Shown: piece by piece, positions 34,525 to 44,337 of the stretch
Layout of the letters: every line of letters starts with the position of its first letter
Numbering within the stretch: position 1 is the stretch's first letter
Assembly (NCBI GenBank): GCA_964001305.1
Contig: CAXFAI010000042.1
Coordinates: forward strand, 62,001-126,000
DNA from: CAJXMH01 sp964001305
GTDB lineage: Bacteria > Bacteroidota > Bacteroidia > Flavobacteriales_E > Vicingaceae
Length of the DNA: 64,000 bases
Reading direction: 5' to 3'
Program-made: the position numbers and the translations under genes
Notes under the pieces: model-generated
Told to the model about the DNA's origin: nothing
Database searches by the model: none
Seen by the model: only the letters and a program-made list of their open reading frames with translations

Positions 34525-35850
34525 ATGGCAGAAATTGAACTAATAATGCCCAAAATGGGAGAAAGTGTAGCAGAAGCTACCATTACAAAATGGTTAAAAT
34601 CTGAAGGCGATAAAATTGAGGCTGAAGAACCTATTTTGGAAATAGCAACCGATAAAGTAGACTCTGAAATACCTTCTCCTGAAGATGGTATTTTAAAGAA
34701 AATTTTATTTCAAGAAGACTCTGTAGCACAAGTTGGACAAGCTGTAGCCATCATTGAGATAGAAGGAGAAGCGACCAATGCAGTGGCGCCTTCATCAAGC
34801 TCCACAGAAACTGAAAAAAGCACAAAATCAGTTGAATCTACCGGCGATTCGAACAATCAAGCAGCAACAAGTATTGATAAAAAGTCACCTAGTGGAAAAT
34901 TCTTTTCACCACTTGTTAGAAGCATAGCTGAAAAAGAAGGAATAGGAGTTGAAGAATTAGAGACGATTCAAGGAAGTGGTTTAAATAATAGAGTTACAAA
35001 AGAGGACTTACTTTCTTATATTGAAAATAAAGGAAGTCAGGTAAAATCAACACAAGTAGAAACTGCATCATCCAATAAGGCAGAGCCTGCTAAAACTAGC
35101 CCAACTCCGCCATCAAAAGAGCAAGTAATACCTATGCAAGATGGAGATGAAATCATTGAAATGGATCGAATGAGAAAAATGATTTCAGACCATATGGTTA
35201 TGAGTAAACAAACCTCTGCTCATGTAACCTCTTTTGTTGAAGCAGATGTAACCAATATGGTCATGTGGAGAAATAAAGTGAAAAATGAGTTTCAGAAAAG
35301 AGAAGGTGAAAAAATAACTTTCACCCCATTAATTATGGAGGCTGTGGCAACAGCCATTAAAGAAATGCCAATGATTAATGTTTCGGTTAGTGGAACTAAA
35401 ATTATTAAAAGGAAACACATTAATTTAGGAATGGCAACGGCATTACCAAGTGGAAACTTGATAGTACCGGTTATCAAAGATGCTGATCAAAAGAATTTAA
35501 TAGGACTTTCAAAAACGGTAAATGACTTAGCTAATAGAGCAAGATCTAATAAGTTAAGCCCAGATGAAATTCAAGGTGGCACATTTACCGTTACCAATGT
35601 AGGAACGTTTGGAAATGTAATGGGCACTCCTATTATCAACCAGCCACAGGTGGCAATTATGGCTGTCGGTGCTATTAAAAAGAAACCCGCCGTTATTGAA
35701 ACTCCTTTCGGAGATACTATTGGAGTTCGTCATATGATGTTCTTATCACTATCTTACGACCACCGAGTAGTTGATGGCTCACTGGGCGGAAGTTTTGTTC
35801 AACGAGTTGCAACTATTCTTGAGAATTTTGACATCAATAGAAGTATTTAA
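34525..35850 (+). CDS. 2-oxoacid dehydrogenase E2 (dihydrolipoamide acyltransferase)
   Basis: 441 residues with the standard E2 order. A lipoyl domain (~1-78) carries lipoylated K44 in EIATDKVDSEIPSP. An Ala/Ser/Thr-rich linker, an E3/E1-binding domain (~127-165, FFSPLVRSIAEKEGIGVEELE) and a second linker follow. The catalytic acyltransferase domain (~210-441) holds the SYDHRVVDG active-site motif (H413, D417). It transfers acyl groups from lipoamide to CoA. The single lipoyl domain and the GESVAEA start suggest the branched-chain or 2-oxoglutarate type rather than pyruvate dehydrogenase. The E1 and E3 genes are not nearby, so the substrate remains uncertain. Confidence 0.93.
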   Translation: MAEIELIMPKMGESVAEATITKWLKSEGDKIEAEEPILEIATDKVDSEIPSPEDGILKKILFQEDSVAQVGQAVAIIEIEGEATNAVAPSSSSTETEKSTKSVESTGDSNNQAATSIDKKSPSGKFFSPLVRSIAEKEGIGVEELETIQGSGLNNRVTKEDLLSYIENKGSQVKSTQVETASSNKAEPAKTSPTPPSKEQVIPMQDGDEIIEMDRMRKMISDHMVMSKQTSAHVTSFVEADVTNMVMWRNKVKNEFQKREGEKITFTPLIMEAVATAIKEMPMINVSVSGTKIIKRKHINLGMATALPSGNLIVPVIKDADQKNLIGLSKTVNDLANRARSNKLSPDEIQGGTFTVTNVGTFGNVMGTPIINQPQVAIMAVGAIKKKPAVIETPFGDTIGVRHMMFLSLSYDHRVVDGSLGGSFVQRVATILENFDINRSI

Positions 35851-35889
35851 TCGATTAATGTCAATTTGTTAGAGATTAACCGCAATTAG

Positions 35890-35922
35890 TTGGCATTTAA
35901 TTCACTGAATAAAATATATTTG
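35890..35922 (+). promoter_or_regulatory. Promoter of the TPR/PD40 gene
   Basis: TTG at 35890-35892, 22 bases, then TATATTTG at 35915-35922, fitting the Bacteroidota -33/-7 pattern. The ATG at 35957 leaves a leader of roughly 28 bases. It would drive the three-gene unit 35957-40591. Confidence 0.55.
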
Positions 35923-35956
35923 TAACAAATCAAATATGATCTAGCCAATTAAGATT

Positions 35957-38900
35957 ATGAATCAAGTTTTAAGAATAGCCCTCGTTTGTATTTCTTTTTT
36001 AAATGCAATACAACTTCAAGCTCAATTGAGTGATAAAGAACAGTTTACTGAAGCTTTATACCTCATGGATGAAAAACGCTTTTCAACAGCTCTTCCAATT
36101 TTCATGAAGCTATATGAACAAGAAAAGTACAAATCCAATGCAAATGTCAATTACAACATTGGTGTAGCCATTCTTAATTCACTTAACAGAGAAGAAAAAG
36201 CAAAGGCCATTCCCTACTTAAAAATGGCTAGTGAATCAGTTAGTGCAAATTATACCCCCTTTGATCCAAAAGAAAAAAAAGCACCTGTTGACACTTGGTA
36301 TTATTTAGGAAAAGCACAACATCATGACTATCAGTTTGATGATGCGGCAGTAAGTTTTAAGACGTTTAAGACGTATATAAACGACAAGCATTATTTATGG
36401 AAAGCTGTTGAGCGTGAAGTTAATATGACTGAATTTGCTAAAACAGCAATTCAAAATCCCGTAAATATCAAAACGAGAAATTTAGGTGAGAAACTCAATG
36501 GTTTTTACCCTGACTTTAGCCCTGTGATTACCATTGATGAATCTGCCGTTTATTTTACTTCTAGAAGACTAAGAGAGGATAGCTCTAACAATGAGATTTA
36601 TGATCCTATTGATGGAATGCTATTCGAAGACATTTATGTTTCGTATGTGATTGAAGATGTTTGGCAAGAGCCGAAACCCTTAAACATTAATACGGCTGGT
36701 CATGAAGCGACTGTTAACCTATCCATTGATGGACAAACCCTATACATATATAGAGATATAAACGGAAATGGCGAGTTATATAAAAGTGAATTTGAATATG
36801 ATTCATCTGGTTACGAAATCTGGTCAACTCCCGAGAAACTAGGCTCTGATATAAATTCAGATGCTTATGAAACTCATGTTACTGTTACACCTGATGGCAA
36901 AACTTTATATTTTGTAAGTGACCGTGAAGGCGGATTTGGAGGAAAAGATATTTACTACTGTAAAATGTTGCCAACAGGTAAATGGGCGCTTTCAAGAAAT
37001 GCAGGCCCTATCTTAAACTCCAAATATGATGAAGATGGTGTTTTTATGCACCCAGATGGCAAAACCATGTACTTTAGTTCCAATGGACACCAAAGTATGG
37101 GCGGTTACGACTTTATGTTTAGCGAGCTAACAGATTCTGGTTGGACAGAGCCCAAGAACCTAGGTTACCCTATTAATTCTGTTGATGACGATGTTTTCTT
37201 TGTGACTTCCCCTGATGGCAAAAGGGCTTACTTTTCTTCATTTAAAGAAGATGGCTATGGCGAAAAGGACGTCTATATGCTTGAATTAATCGATGCAGAA
37301 GAGAAATCTTTGACTTTATATCGAGGAGAATTTACATTCATAGATAAGAGAGTACCTCCTGCAGGAGCTGCTGTTACAATTACAGACAATGAGACCGGTG
37401 ACTTGATTGGAGTTTACACACCAAGAGCTAGAGATGGACAATTTTCTGCCATACTAGAGCCCAATAAAAGTTATCATTTTATTTATGAAGCAGCAGCCTA
37501 TCAAAGCTATGAAGAAGACATTTATGTACCTGCAAGTGCCAACTACCAAGAAATTTATAAAGAAATTCAATTAAAGCCTGTTCGAGTTGGAGATGGCTTA
37601 GATAAAATCACACCAGCCCCAGTTGCATTTGCAGCAGTAAAAGGTGGTTTAACTAAAGATGGAGAGCCTTTAGATAGCATAAAAATTCTATTGCTTAACG
37701 AACAAGAAGACTTGCTACAAAAAACAGAAACAGATGATGTGGGTGTATTTAATTTTGCTGAATTAGACCCTACCAAAACCTATTTAATTCGTGTAATTAC
37801 AGATGGAGATAATCCAATTCAAGGCTATAATATTGACTTGAAGAATGACCAAGGAGAAACCTTAACCTTTGAAAAGATTGACGACAGTACTTATATTTTT
37901 GTACCTGCCCTTTTCCCATATGAATACTATGGTATTCAGGCACAAGCCATAGAAGGACAAGTTAAAAAGAATGGAGACCCACTTGCAGGTTTAAATGTTA
38001 GACTTGAAGACATGCAAACCGATGGAGTTCTTCAGCAAGAAACTACAGATGAAGTTGGTGAATTTAATTTCCAAAAGCTAGATTTAGATAAATCATATCG
38101 TATTGTATTTGACGGTGATTTCCCTGAGGACCCAGAAATAATACTAAGAAATGAAAATGGAGAAATTCTAGCTTTCCAAAAAATTGCTCAAGGAGTTTAC
38201 CAATATGCTCCAATGAAATATGGTGCACCGGTTGAACAGCTTACGGATATAGAAGGAGCTGTTACAGCAGATGACTACCCGGTAATTGGATTAAAGGTAC
38301 TATTGCTTGATTATGATCAAGTTCTTTTAAACTCGGCAGCTACTGATAGCGTTGGTAAGTTTAACTTCATGGATTTAGATATTAATAAAACATATTACAT
38401 CCAATTTGAAGGAGATTACCCAGAAGATGTAAAATTAGTTGTGGCTAATGACAATTATGATTTAATGCCATTTAGAAAAATAGACGAAGGTTTATATATC
38501 TATGAGCCACTTTATAAGGTTAGATTGGTTAACGAAAATGATAATTTAATGCAAGAGGAAACTACGGATAAAGTAGAAGCATTCAATTATCAGAAACTAA
38601 ATCCTGACCAAGCTTACCGTATTATCTATGAAGCAAATGCACCCGATCAAAACGAAATTATTATTGTAAATGAAGATGGTAAAGAGTTTAAATTTGTTCG
38701 TGTTGACAAAAACACATTCAAATACACCCCATTACCGTTTGATCAAGTTCGCTCTTATACCATGAATGTAGAAGGTGTTGAAGATGTGCAAGAAACGTAT
38801 CCAAAACCTGAAGAGTTAGTAGGTGTAATTGCTTATTTTCAACGCTATTTCATTTATAATGCAAAAGACATCAATCAGCAAAACAATGAATTTGTCATGT

Positions 38901-39199
38901 TTGTAAATGATATTGCCAAACTAGTTGAACTTAGAGGTTATGCCGATATTGTAATTACTTCTAGTGCTTCTAAAGTCCCAACTAAAACTTGGAAGACAAA
39001 TAGTATCTTAACTAAGCGAAGAGCTTATGATACTAAAAGGCTGTTGGAAGAAATATTTAAAGCAAAAGGCATTAAAGAAAGTCAATATAACTTTGTTGAT
39101 ATAAACACCTTAATTACAGGACCAGAATACAAAGGTGATTGGGATACCAATAAGAGTACTTATGAAAAATACCAATACGTAAGAATCTTTGTAAAGTAA
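35957..39199 (+). CDS. TPR/PD40/CRD envelope protein with OmpA-like end
   Basis: 1080 residues: signal peptide (1-22, ...LQAQ), a TPR region (~25-170), and a PD40 beta-propeller (~180-455, e.g. HVTVTPDGKTLYFVSDREGG, FMHPDGKTMYFSSNG). A carboxypeptidase-regulatory-like domain (~465-555) is followed by four consecutive ~90-residue repeats beginning near 562, 664, 764 and 852. Each repeat has a core like TDEVGEFNFQKLD(L)DKSYRI. The last ~150 residues (YFQRYFIYNAKDIN, LRGYADIVITSSAS, LTKRRAYDTKRLLEE) look like a diverged OmpA/peptidoglycan-associated domain. The layout resembles the PorE-type T9SS protein and related Bacteroidota envelope proteins, but the repeats set it apart. It is followed by the exonuclease gene after 5 bp. 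Confidence 0.85.
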   Translation: MNQVLRIALVCISFLNAIQLQAQLSDKEQFTEALYLMDEKRFSTALPIFMKLYEQEKYKSNANVNYNIGVAILNSLNREEKAKAIPYLKMASESVSANYTPFDPKEKKAPVDTWYYLGKAQHHDYQFDDAAVSFKTFKTYINDKHYLWKAVEREVNMTEFAKTAIQNPVNIKTRNLGEKLNGFYPDFSPVITIDESAVYFTSRRLREDSSNNEIYDPIDGMLFEDIYVSYVIEDVWQEPKPLNINTAGHEATVNLSIDGQTLYIYRDINGNGELYKSEFEYDSSGYEIWSTPEKLGSDINSDAYETHVTVTPDGKTLYFVSDREGGFGGKDIYYCKMLPTGKWALSRNAGPILNSKYDEDGVFMHPDGKTMYFSSNGHQSMGGYDFMFSELTDSGWTEPKNLGYPINSVDDDVFFVTSPDGKRAYFSSFKEDGYGEKDVYMLELIDAEEKSLTLYRGEFTFIDKRVPPAGAAVTITDNETGDLIGVYTPRARDGQFSAILEPNKSYHFIYEAAAYQSYEEDIYVPASANYQEIYKEIQLKPVRVGDGLDKITPAPVAFAAVKGGLTKDGEPLDSIKILLLNEQEDLLQKTETDDVGVFNFAELDPTKTYLIRVITDGDNPIQGYNIDLKNDQGETLTFEKIDDSTYIFVPALFPYEYYGIQAQAIEGQVKKNGDPLAGLNVRLEDMQTDGVLQQETTDEVGEFNFQKLDLDKSYRIVFDGDFPEDPEIILRNENGEILAFQKIAQGVYQYAPMKYGAPVEQLTDIEGAVTADDYPVIGLKVLLLDYDQVLLNSAATDSVGKFNFMDLDINKTYYIQFEGDYPEDVKLVVANDNYDLMPFRKIDEGLYIYEPLYKVRLVNENDNLMQEETTDKVEAFNYQKLNPDQAYRIIYEANAPDQNEIIIVNEDGKEFKFVRVDKNTFKYTPLPFDQVRSYTMNVEGVEDVQETYPKPEELVGVIAYFQRYFIYNAKDINQQNNEFVMFVNDIAKLVELRGYADIVITSSASKVPTKTWKTNSILTKRRAYDTKRLLEEIFKAKGIKESQYNFVDINTLITGPEYKGDWDTNKSTYEKYQYVRIFVK

Positions 39200-39204
39200 A
39201 AAGC

Positions 39205-39972
39205 ATGAGCTTAAATCTTAAAAAACCAATCGTATTTTTTGACTTAGAAACTACTGGTGTTGATGTTGCTAAAGATCGAATTGTTGAGATTTCCATCATG
39301 AAAATTCATCCTGATGGGAAAAAGGAAGTAAAAACAAGACGCGTCAACCCTGAAATGCCCATTCCAAAGGAATCATCAGAAATTCATGGCATCTATGATG
39401 AAGATGTGAAGGATGAACCTACATTTAGAGCACTAGCTAAAAGTTTAGCTCAATTTATTGGCAATAGTGATTTAGCAGGTTTTAATTCAAACAAGTTTGA
39501 TGTTCCTTTATTAGTTGAAGAGTTTTTGAGAGTAGGTGTAGATTTTGATTTAGAAAATCGTAAGTTGGTTGATGTGCAGAATATTTTCCATAAAATGGAA
39601 CAGCGCACTCTGGTAGCTGCCTATAAATTTTATTGTGATAAAGAATTGATTAATGCGCATAGTGCTGAAGCAGATATAAAAGCCACTTATGAAGTTCTTG
39701 AAGCACAAATAGAGAAATATGATGAACTCGAAAACGATGTTAGCTTTTTAGCAGAATTTTCACAGCGCAATAGAAATGTTGACCTAATGGGTCGCATCGT
39801 ATTAAATGATGAAGGAGTCGAAGTATTTAATTTTGGAAAGCATAAAGGAAAAGCGGTAACTGAAATTTTGGAAAAGCAACCTTCGTATTATGCTTGGATG
39901 ATGGATGGCGATTTTCCTTTGTATACCAAAAAGGTGCTTACGGCAATTAAACTAAAATCGTTTAATCAGTAA
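39205..39972 (+). CDS. DEDD 3'-5' exonuclease, DnaQ-like
   Basis: 255 residues. The DEDDh-type exonuclease motifs are VFFDLETTGVD (first Asp/Glu pair), the FNSNKFDVPLL region, and the NAHSAEADIKATYEV end with the last Asp. The domain fits proofreading or RNase T-like exonucleases. An additional C-terminal part (~190-255) contains FNFGKHKGKAVTEILEKQPSYYAWMM, seen in related Bacteroidota proteins. It removes nucleotides from DNA or RNA 3' ends; the actual substrate is unknown. It follows the TPR/PD40 gene by 5 bp and precedes a FAH-family gene by 7 bp, so an operon of mixed functions is likely. Confidence 0.88.
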   Translation: MSLNLKKPIVFFDLETTGVDVAKDRIVEISIMKIHPDGKKEVKTRRVNPEMPIPKESSEIHGIYDEDVKDEPTFRALAKSLAQFIGNSDLAGFNSNKFDVPLLVEEFLRVGVDFDLENRKLVDVQNIFHKMEQRTLVAAYKFYCDKELINAHSAEADIKATYEVLEAQIEKYDELENDVSFLAEFSQRNRNVDLMGRIVLNDEGVEVFNFGKHKGKAVTEILEKQPSYYAWMMDGDFPLYTKKVLTAIKLKSFNQ

Positions 39973-39979
39973 CTCTCTT

Positions 39980-40591
39980 ATGAAGATTATTTGTGTTGGC
40001 AGAAACTATGCTGATCATGCAAAGGAATTAAAAAATCAAATTCCTACTGAACCGGTAATCTTTTTAAAACCGGACACTGCGCTTTTACCTAAAAAGCAGC
40101 CATTTTTTATTCCTGATTTTTCTTCAGAAGTTCATTTTGAAGCCGAGATTGTCATTCGAATAAATCGGTTAGGAAAACACATTGATGAACGGTTTGCATA
40201 CAAATATTATAATGAACTTACCGTAGGAATTGATTTTACGGCTAGAGACTTGCAAGCTAAGCTAAAAGAGAAAGGTTTACCATGGGAAAAGGCAAAAGCA
40301 TTTGATGGTTCTGCGCCCTTAGGTGAATTTATTTCAAAAACAGCGTTTAATAATTTGAATCAACTAAATTTTAAATTGTTGAAGAATGGTGAAGTAAAAC
40401 AACAAGGTAATACTTCTGAGATGCTGTTTTCTATAAATCGATTAATATCCTATATCTCTCAGTTCTTTACACTAAAGATTGGTGATTTAATCTTTACCGG
40501 AACTCCCGCTGGTGTTGGCAAAGTGGATAAAGATGATATACTTGAAGCCTGGATTGAAGATCAAAAATTATTAGAACTAAAAGTTAAATAA
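39980..40591 (+). CDS. Fumarylacetoacetate hydrolase family protein
   Basis: 203 residues, about the size of the short FAH-fold enzymes (FAHD1/acylpyruvase type), much shorter than fahA at 14521. The metal-ligand pattern is visible: VHFEAEIVIRI (E-x-E), GIDFTARDLQ (Asp) and PWEKAKAFDGSAPLG (conserved Lys/Asp). The closing motif is LIFTGTPAGVG. Family members hydrolyse or decarboxylate C-C bonds of 2-oxo acids such as oxaloacetate or acylpyruvates. It is the last gene of the 35957-40591 unit and convergent with the saccharopine-dehydrogenase-like gene, whose stop is 3 bp away. Confidence 0.9.
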   Translation: MKIICVGRNYADHAKELKNQIPTEPVIFLKPDTALLPKKQPFFIPDFSSEVHFEAEIVIRINRLGKHIDERFAYKYYNELTVGIDFTARDLQAKLKEKGLPWEKAKAFDGSAPLGEFISKTAFNNLNQLNFKLLKNGEVKQQGNTSEMLFSINRLISYISQFFTLKIGDLIFTGTPAGVGKVDKDDILEAWIEDQKLLELKVK

Positions 40592-40594
40592 GTC

Positions 40595-41929
40595 TTAGAC
40601 TAACTTTTCGTTAAAAACGACTCCATAATCTTCAAGCTCTTTTAGAATTGGCTCATAAATTTCTTTTTGAATAGGTATATGAACTCCAGGTGTAGTAATT
40701 ACTTCATTTAGTATCATTTTAGTGGCAATCGCAACGGGATAACCTACAGTCATTGCCATTGCTGTTTCTTCCATATTCTTTCCTTTAATTACCATAGAAG
40801 AGTGCTTTTCAAAATCGTTGCCGTTTAAGGTATAATTAAACTTATGCCACATGACAATCATATCTTTATCTGTTGGTGCAAGTGTCCATTTACGTTCAAG
40901 TATTTTTTGAAGAATTTGTGCTGGAGTTGCATTCTTTAATCCAACTGGAATATCTTTAAACAAGTCTAACCACTCTAATTTTTCAAAAAGAGCTATCTCA
41001 TCATGAGCTAGATTAAGGTAATGTCTAAGTTTCAATTCAACAGAATCGGTTGGATTATACGGAAGAAAAAGGTTAATAAATTCTCGATGAGTCATTTCTT
41101 CTGAATTAGGAAGCGTATAACTATCGTCGGTTGCGCCAAGTTGCACAAACGCATCCCATGCTCTACAAAAACCCGGTCTTCTAAGGGTTCCTCGATACAT
41201 GGTTTTAATATCTTCTAAATCATAAACAGAGCGATATTTCAAAGAGTCACGATTTGCTATACCTTCAAACTTCCCAAAGCCTTCTATATCTATTATTTCA
41301 GTTCGTCTAAATAGTTTATGATATGGTATGTATTTGTAAGTACCTTCTTGAATAAATTTTACTGCACCTCCTTGTCCGGCAACTACTACATTCCTTGGAT
41401 TCCATGTAAACTTATAATTCCATGGATTATCATCGCTCTCAGGCGCCACTAATCCACCGGTAAACGATTCAAAACCAACAAGCTTCCCTCCTTCTTCAAC
41501 TATTTCATCAATGACTTTTTTTGCAGAAAGATGATCTATACCTGGATCTACTCCAATTTCATTCATAATAATTACCCCCGCTTCTTTCGCTTCTTCTTCT
41601 AAAGCCTTCATATCATCAGAAATATAACTGGCGGTTACCATATGCTTTTTATACTCTACACAGGCTTTAGCAATACTCGTATGCATGTGTGCTGGCAACA
41701 TAGAAATGACTATATCACTTTCAGCAATAAATTCTCGAGTTCTGCTCGTTTCTGAAATATCAAGTGACTCTACAGAGATAAAATTGAACTTAGAATACTT
41801 ATTTTTAATATGATCAATTGATCGATCAACAATCTTAATCTTCCAATTATTGGGCTGTGCTTGTTCAATTAAGTAATTGATTAAACTTGCTGTAGAGCGT
41901 CCTGCTCCTATCAATAATACTCTCTTCAT
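40595..41929 (-). CDS. Saccharopine dehydrogenase-like enzyme (Lys9 type)
   Basis: 444 residues. An N-terminal Rossmann fold (VLLIGAGRSTASLINYLIEQ) is followed by motifs typical of saccharopine reductase: ISMLPAHMHTSIAKACVEYKKH, NEIGVDPGIDHLSAKK, and GFESFTGGLVAPESDDNPW. The C-terminal saccharopine-dehydrogenase domain is complete. Family enzymes convert saccharopine to glutamate and aminoadipate semialdehyde (or the reverse), a step of lysine catabolism in bacteria that use the saccharopine route. No lysine-ketoglutarate reductase gene is in the window. The gene is monocistronic on the minus strand. The subfamily is likely, though the direction of the reaction is not shown. Confidence 0.85.
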   Translation of the reverse strand: MKRVLLIGAGRSTASLINYLIEQAQPNNWKIKIVDRSIDHIKNKYSKFNFISVESLDISETSRTREFIAESDIVISMLPAHMHTSIAKACVEYKKHMVTASYISDDMKALEEEAKEAGVIIMNEIGVDPGIDHLSAKKVIDEIVEEGGKLVGFESFTGGLVAPESDDNPWNYKFTWNPRNVVVAGQGGAVKFIQEGTYKYIPYHKLFRRTEIIDIEGFGKFEGIANRDSLKYRSVYDLEDIKTMYRGTLRRPGFCRAWDAFVQLGATDDSYTLPNSEEMTHREFINLFLPYNPTDSVELKLRHYLNLAHDEIALFEKLEWLDLFKDIPVGLKNATPAQILQKILERKWTLAPTDKDMIVMWHKFNYTLNGNDFEKHSSMVIKGKNMEETAMAMTVGYPVAIATKMILNEVITTPGVHIPIQKEIYEPILKELEDYGVVFNEKLV

Positions 41930-41999
41930 GCTCTTGTTTTATGTGCCCAAATTAGTGGTTTTAACTTCCCTTGTCAACCTATTTTGAAATCGGTTTTTG

Positions 42000-42007
42000 T
42001 ATTTTTG
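42000..42007 (+). promoter_or_regulatory. Probable -7 element for the DUF423/asnB unit
   Basis: TATTTTTG fits TAnnTTTG and lies 4 bases before the ATG at 42012, so the transcript would have almost no leader. A TTTG lies 13 bases upstream of it. Confidence 0.3.
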
Positions 42008-42011
42008 AATC

Positions 42012-42401
42012 ATGAGTAAGCACTATCTTATTTGGGGATTTTCTTTTGGTTTGATTTCGATTATATTAGGTGCATTTGCAGCTCATGCACTTAAAGAAAT
42101 TTTAACAGTACAACAGCTAGAGAGTTTTAATACTGGAGTCAGGTATCAAATGTATCACGCTTTGTTACTTGTGATTTTGAGTCAATTAAAATTTGCTCAT
42201 TCTAAAGTTGTACTCTATTTAATCGTTTTAGGAGTATTCTTATTCAGTTTTAGCATTTACCTACTTAATTTAAAAGCAACTCTTAATGCCCCATTTTTAG
42301 TTGCACTAGGACCAATTACACCAATTGGAGGTTTGCTTTTAATTTCTGCTTGGTCTATCCTTTTAGTAAAATCTATATCAACTAATAGTGCCCAAGCTTA
42401 A
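42012..42401 (+). CDS. DUF423 family membrane protein
   Basis: A 129-residue protein with four membrane helices. It carries the family pattern FGLISIILGAFAAHALKE at the start, VRYQMYHALLLVIL in the middle, and ALGPITPIGGLLLISAW at the end. DUF423 proteins (YgdD type) are inner membrane proteins of unknown function. Its stop codon overlaps the asnB ATG by one base (TAATG), so the two are translationally coupled and it is likely the first gene of the polysaccharide region. No direct functional connection can be read from the sequence. Confidence 0.9.
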   Translation: MSKHYLIWGFSFGLISIILGAFAAHALKEILTVQQLESFNTGVRYQMYHALLLVILSQLKFAHSKVVLYLIVLGVFLFSFSIYLLNLKATLNAPFLVALGPITPIGGLLLISAWSILLVKSISTNSAQA

Positions 42402-44296
42402 TGTGCGGAATTAGCGGAATTATTTCTAATCAACTTATTGACGATGCAAAGATTGATGCTTTACAGCTAGCCAGCAATCAACTAGAAAAAAGAGGGCCTG
42501 ATGCTTCTGGTTTAAAGCGATTTTCAAAAGCTGCACTTGCCCATAGAAGGCTGTCAATTATAGATACGACTTTATCTTCTAATCAACCAATGCAAGATGA
42601 AAGCGGTAGATATTTTATTGTCTTCAATGGTGAAATCTATAACTATCGCCAGATAAAAAAAGAACTAATTGCAAAAGGCAAAGCATTTAAAACGGAAAGT
42701 GATACCGAAGTTTTGTTAAACGCTTATATACAGTTTGGCACTGCTTTTTTAAATAAGCTTGATGGCTTTTTTGCATTAGCAATTTACGATTCAGTTGAAG
42801 AAACAACACTTTTAGCAAGAGATCGGTTTGGGATTAAACCTTTACTCTATTCTAAGCAAGAGTCTGCGTTTTATTTTGCTTCTGAAATGAAAGCCCTTTT
42901 GGCATTTAATATAGAAAAAGAACTTGATCATTCTTCAATCTATACTTATTTGCAACTTAACTATATCCCAGAGCCGCACTCAATTTTTAAGTCAATCAAA
43001 AAACTTGAACCTGGCCATTACTTAAAAATAGATGCTGAAAATCGAGTTCAGAAAATTCCCTTCTTTCAAATTCAATATCCTCCTGAAAATGGAGCATATT
43101 CAACATTAAGTTATGAAGAAGCCCAAAGCCAATTCATTAATTTACTAGATGCATCTGTAGAGCAAAGACTTGTTGCTGATGTTCCACTAGGAACATTTTT
43201 AAGTGGTGGGATTGATTCTTCATTGATCACGGCATTAGCCGCCCGTAAAGTAAGAAACTTAAATACATTTTCTATTGGTTTTGAAAACGAACCACTTTTT
43301 GATGAGACAGCATATGCTCATTTGGTAGCCAAAAAGTATCAAACTAACCATCATGTATTTAAACTCAATCGAAATGATTTACTTGAAAGTTTGCATCAAA
43401 CCCTAGATTACATTGACGAACCATTCGCCGACTCCTCTGCTTTGGCAGTAAATGCATTGTGTCGTGAAACTAGAAAACATGTAACAGTTGCGCTGTCTGG
43501 CGATGGAGCTGATGAAGTTTTTTCAGGGTATCATAAGCATATGGGTGAATTTATGGTTAGAAAAAATGGGATCAAACAACAGTTTGTAAAACAGTTAAAA
43601 CCCATTTGGGACAATCTACCGCAGTCTAGAAACAGTAAAGTAGGAAATCTAGTTCGAAAATTAAGTAAGTTTTCAGAGGGCTCTAAGCTTTCAACCGAAG
43701 AAAGGTATTGGTTATGGGCCAGTTTACTTTCAGAAGCAGATGCTTCTAATATGTTATTAAAGAAAGCAAACCCCGATATTTATAGAACGAGAAAAAACCA
43801 AATACTATCTTACGTTACTAAAAGCAAAGATTTTAACGATGTACTTCGAACCGACGTAAGCCTAGTTTTACAAGGCGATATGCTAAGAAAAGTGGACCAA
43901 TTTTCAATGTCAAACAGTTTAGAAGTTAGAACTCCATTTTTAGATCATCGCCTGGTCAACTTTGCTTTCAGTTTGCATTCATCTTATAAGATTAATGAGA
44001 AAATGAAAAAGCGCATTATTCAAGATGCAGCTAAAGAACTTCTTCCAATGGAACTTTATAACAGACCTAAAAAAGGCTTTGAGGTACCACTTTTACCTTG
44101 GTTCCAAAATGAATTAAAAGACTTAATTCATAACGACTTACTTTCTGATTCCTTTATCAAAGAACAAAACCTATTCAATCCGAAATACGTAAAACAATTA
44201 AGAGAAAAATTAGATTCTAATAATCCAGGTGATTCACAAGCGAATATTTGGGCTCTTCTCGTCTTTAATAAATGGTGGAAGAGATATATTGGCTAA
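42401..44296 (+). CDS. asnB: Asparagine synthase (glutamine-hydrolysing)
   Basis: 631 residues. The N-terminal class II glutaminase domain starts with the nucleophile Cys (MCGISGI) and holds HRRLSIID, the FNGEIYNY motif and the ARDRFGIKPL loop. The C-terminal synthetase domain has the ATP pyrophosphatase loop LSGGIDSSL and the conserved VALSGDGADEVFSGY. It makes asparagine from aspartate with glutamine as amide donor. Because it leads a polysaccharide gene run it may instead amidate a sugar acid, as seen for AsnB-like proteins in O-antigen clusters. The enzyme family is certain; the product is not. Confidence 0.93.
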   Translation: MCGISGIISNQLIDDAKIDALQLASNQLEKRGPDASGLKRFSKAALAHRRLSIIDTTLSSNQPMQDESGRYFIVFNGEIYNYRQIKKELIAKGKAFKTESDTEVLLNAYIQFGTAFLNKLDGFFALAIYDSVEETTLLARDRFGIKPLLYSKQESAFYFASEMKALLAFNIEKELDHSSIYTYLQLNYIPEPHSIFKSIKKLEPGHYLKIDAENRVQKIPFFQIQYPPENGAYSTLSYEEAQSQFINLLDASVEQRLVADVPLGTFLSGGIDSSLITALAARKVRNLNTFSIGFENEPLFDETAYAHLVAKKYQTNHHVFKLNRNDLLESLHQTLDYIDEPFADSSALAVNALCRETRKHVTVALSGDGADEVFSGYHKHMGEFMVRKNGIKQQFVKQLKPIWDNLPQSRNSKVGNLVRKLSKFSEGSKLSTEERYWLWASLLSEADASNMLLKKANPDIYRTRKNQILSYVTKSKDFNDVLRTDVSLVLQGDMLRKVDQFSMSNSLEVRTPFLDHRLVNFAFSLHSSYKINEKMKKRIIQDAAKELLPMELYNRPKKGFEVPLLPWFQNELKDLIHNDLLSDSFIKEQNLFNPKYVKQLREKLDSNNPGDSQANIWALLVFNKWWKRYIG

Positions 44297-44337
44297 TTTT
44301 ATCGATTAACTAACCAATTTGCAAGACTAACCGCAAC

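Noticed and set aside
40579..40608. Hairpin AAAAGTTA / TAACTTTT between the convergent FAH-family and saccharopine genes
   Set aside because: The stem is AT-only with a long loop and no T-run, too weak to call a terminator.
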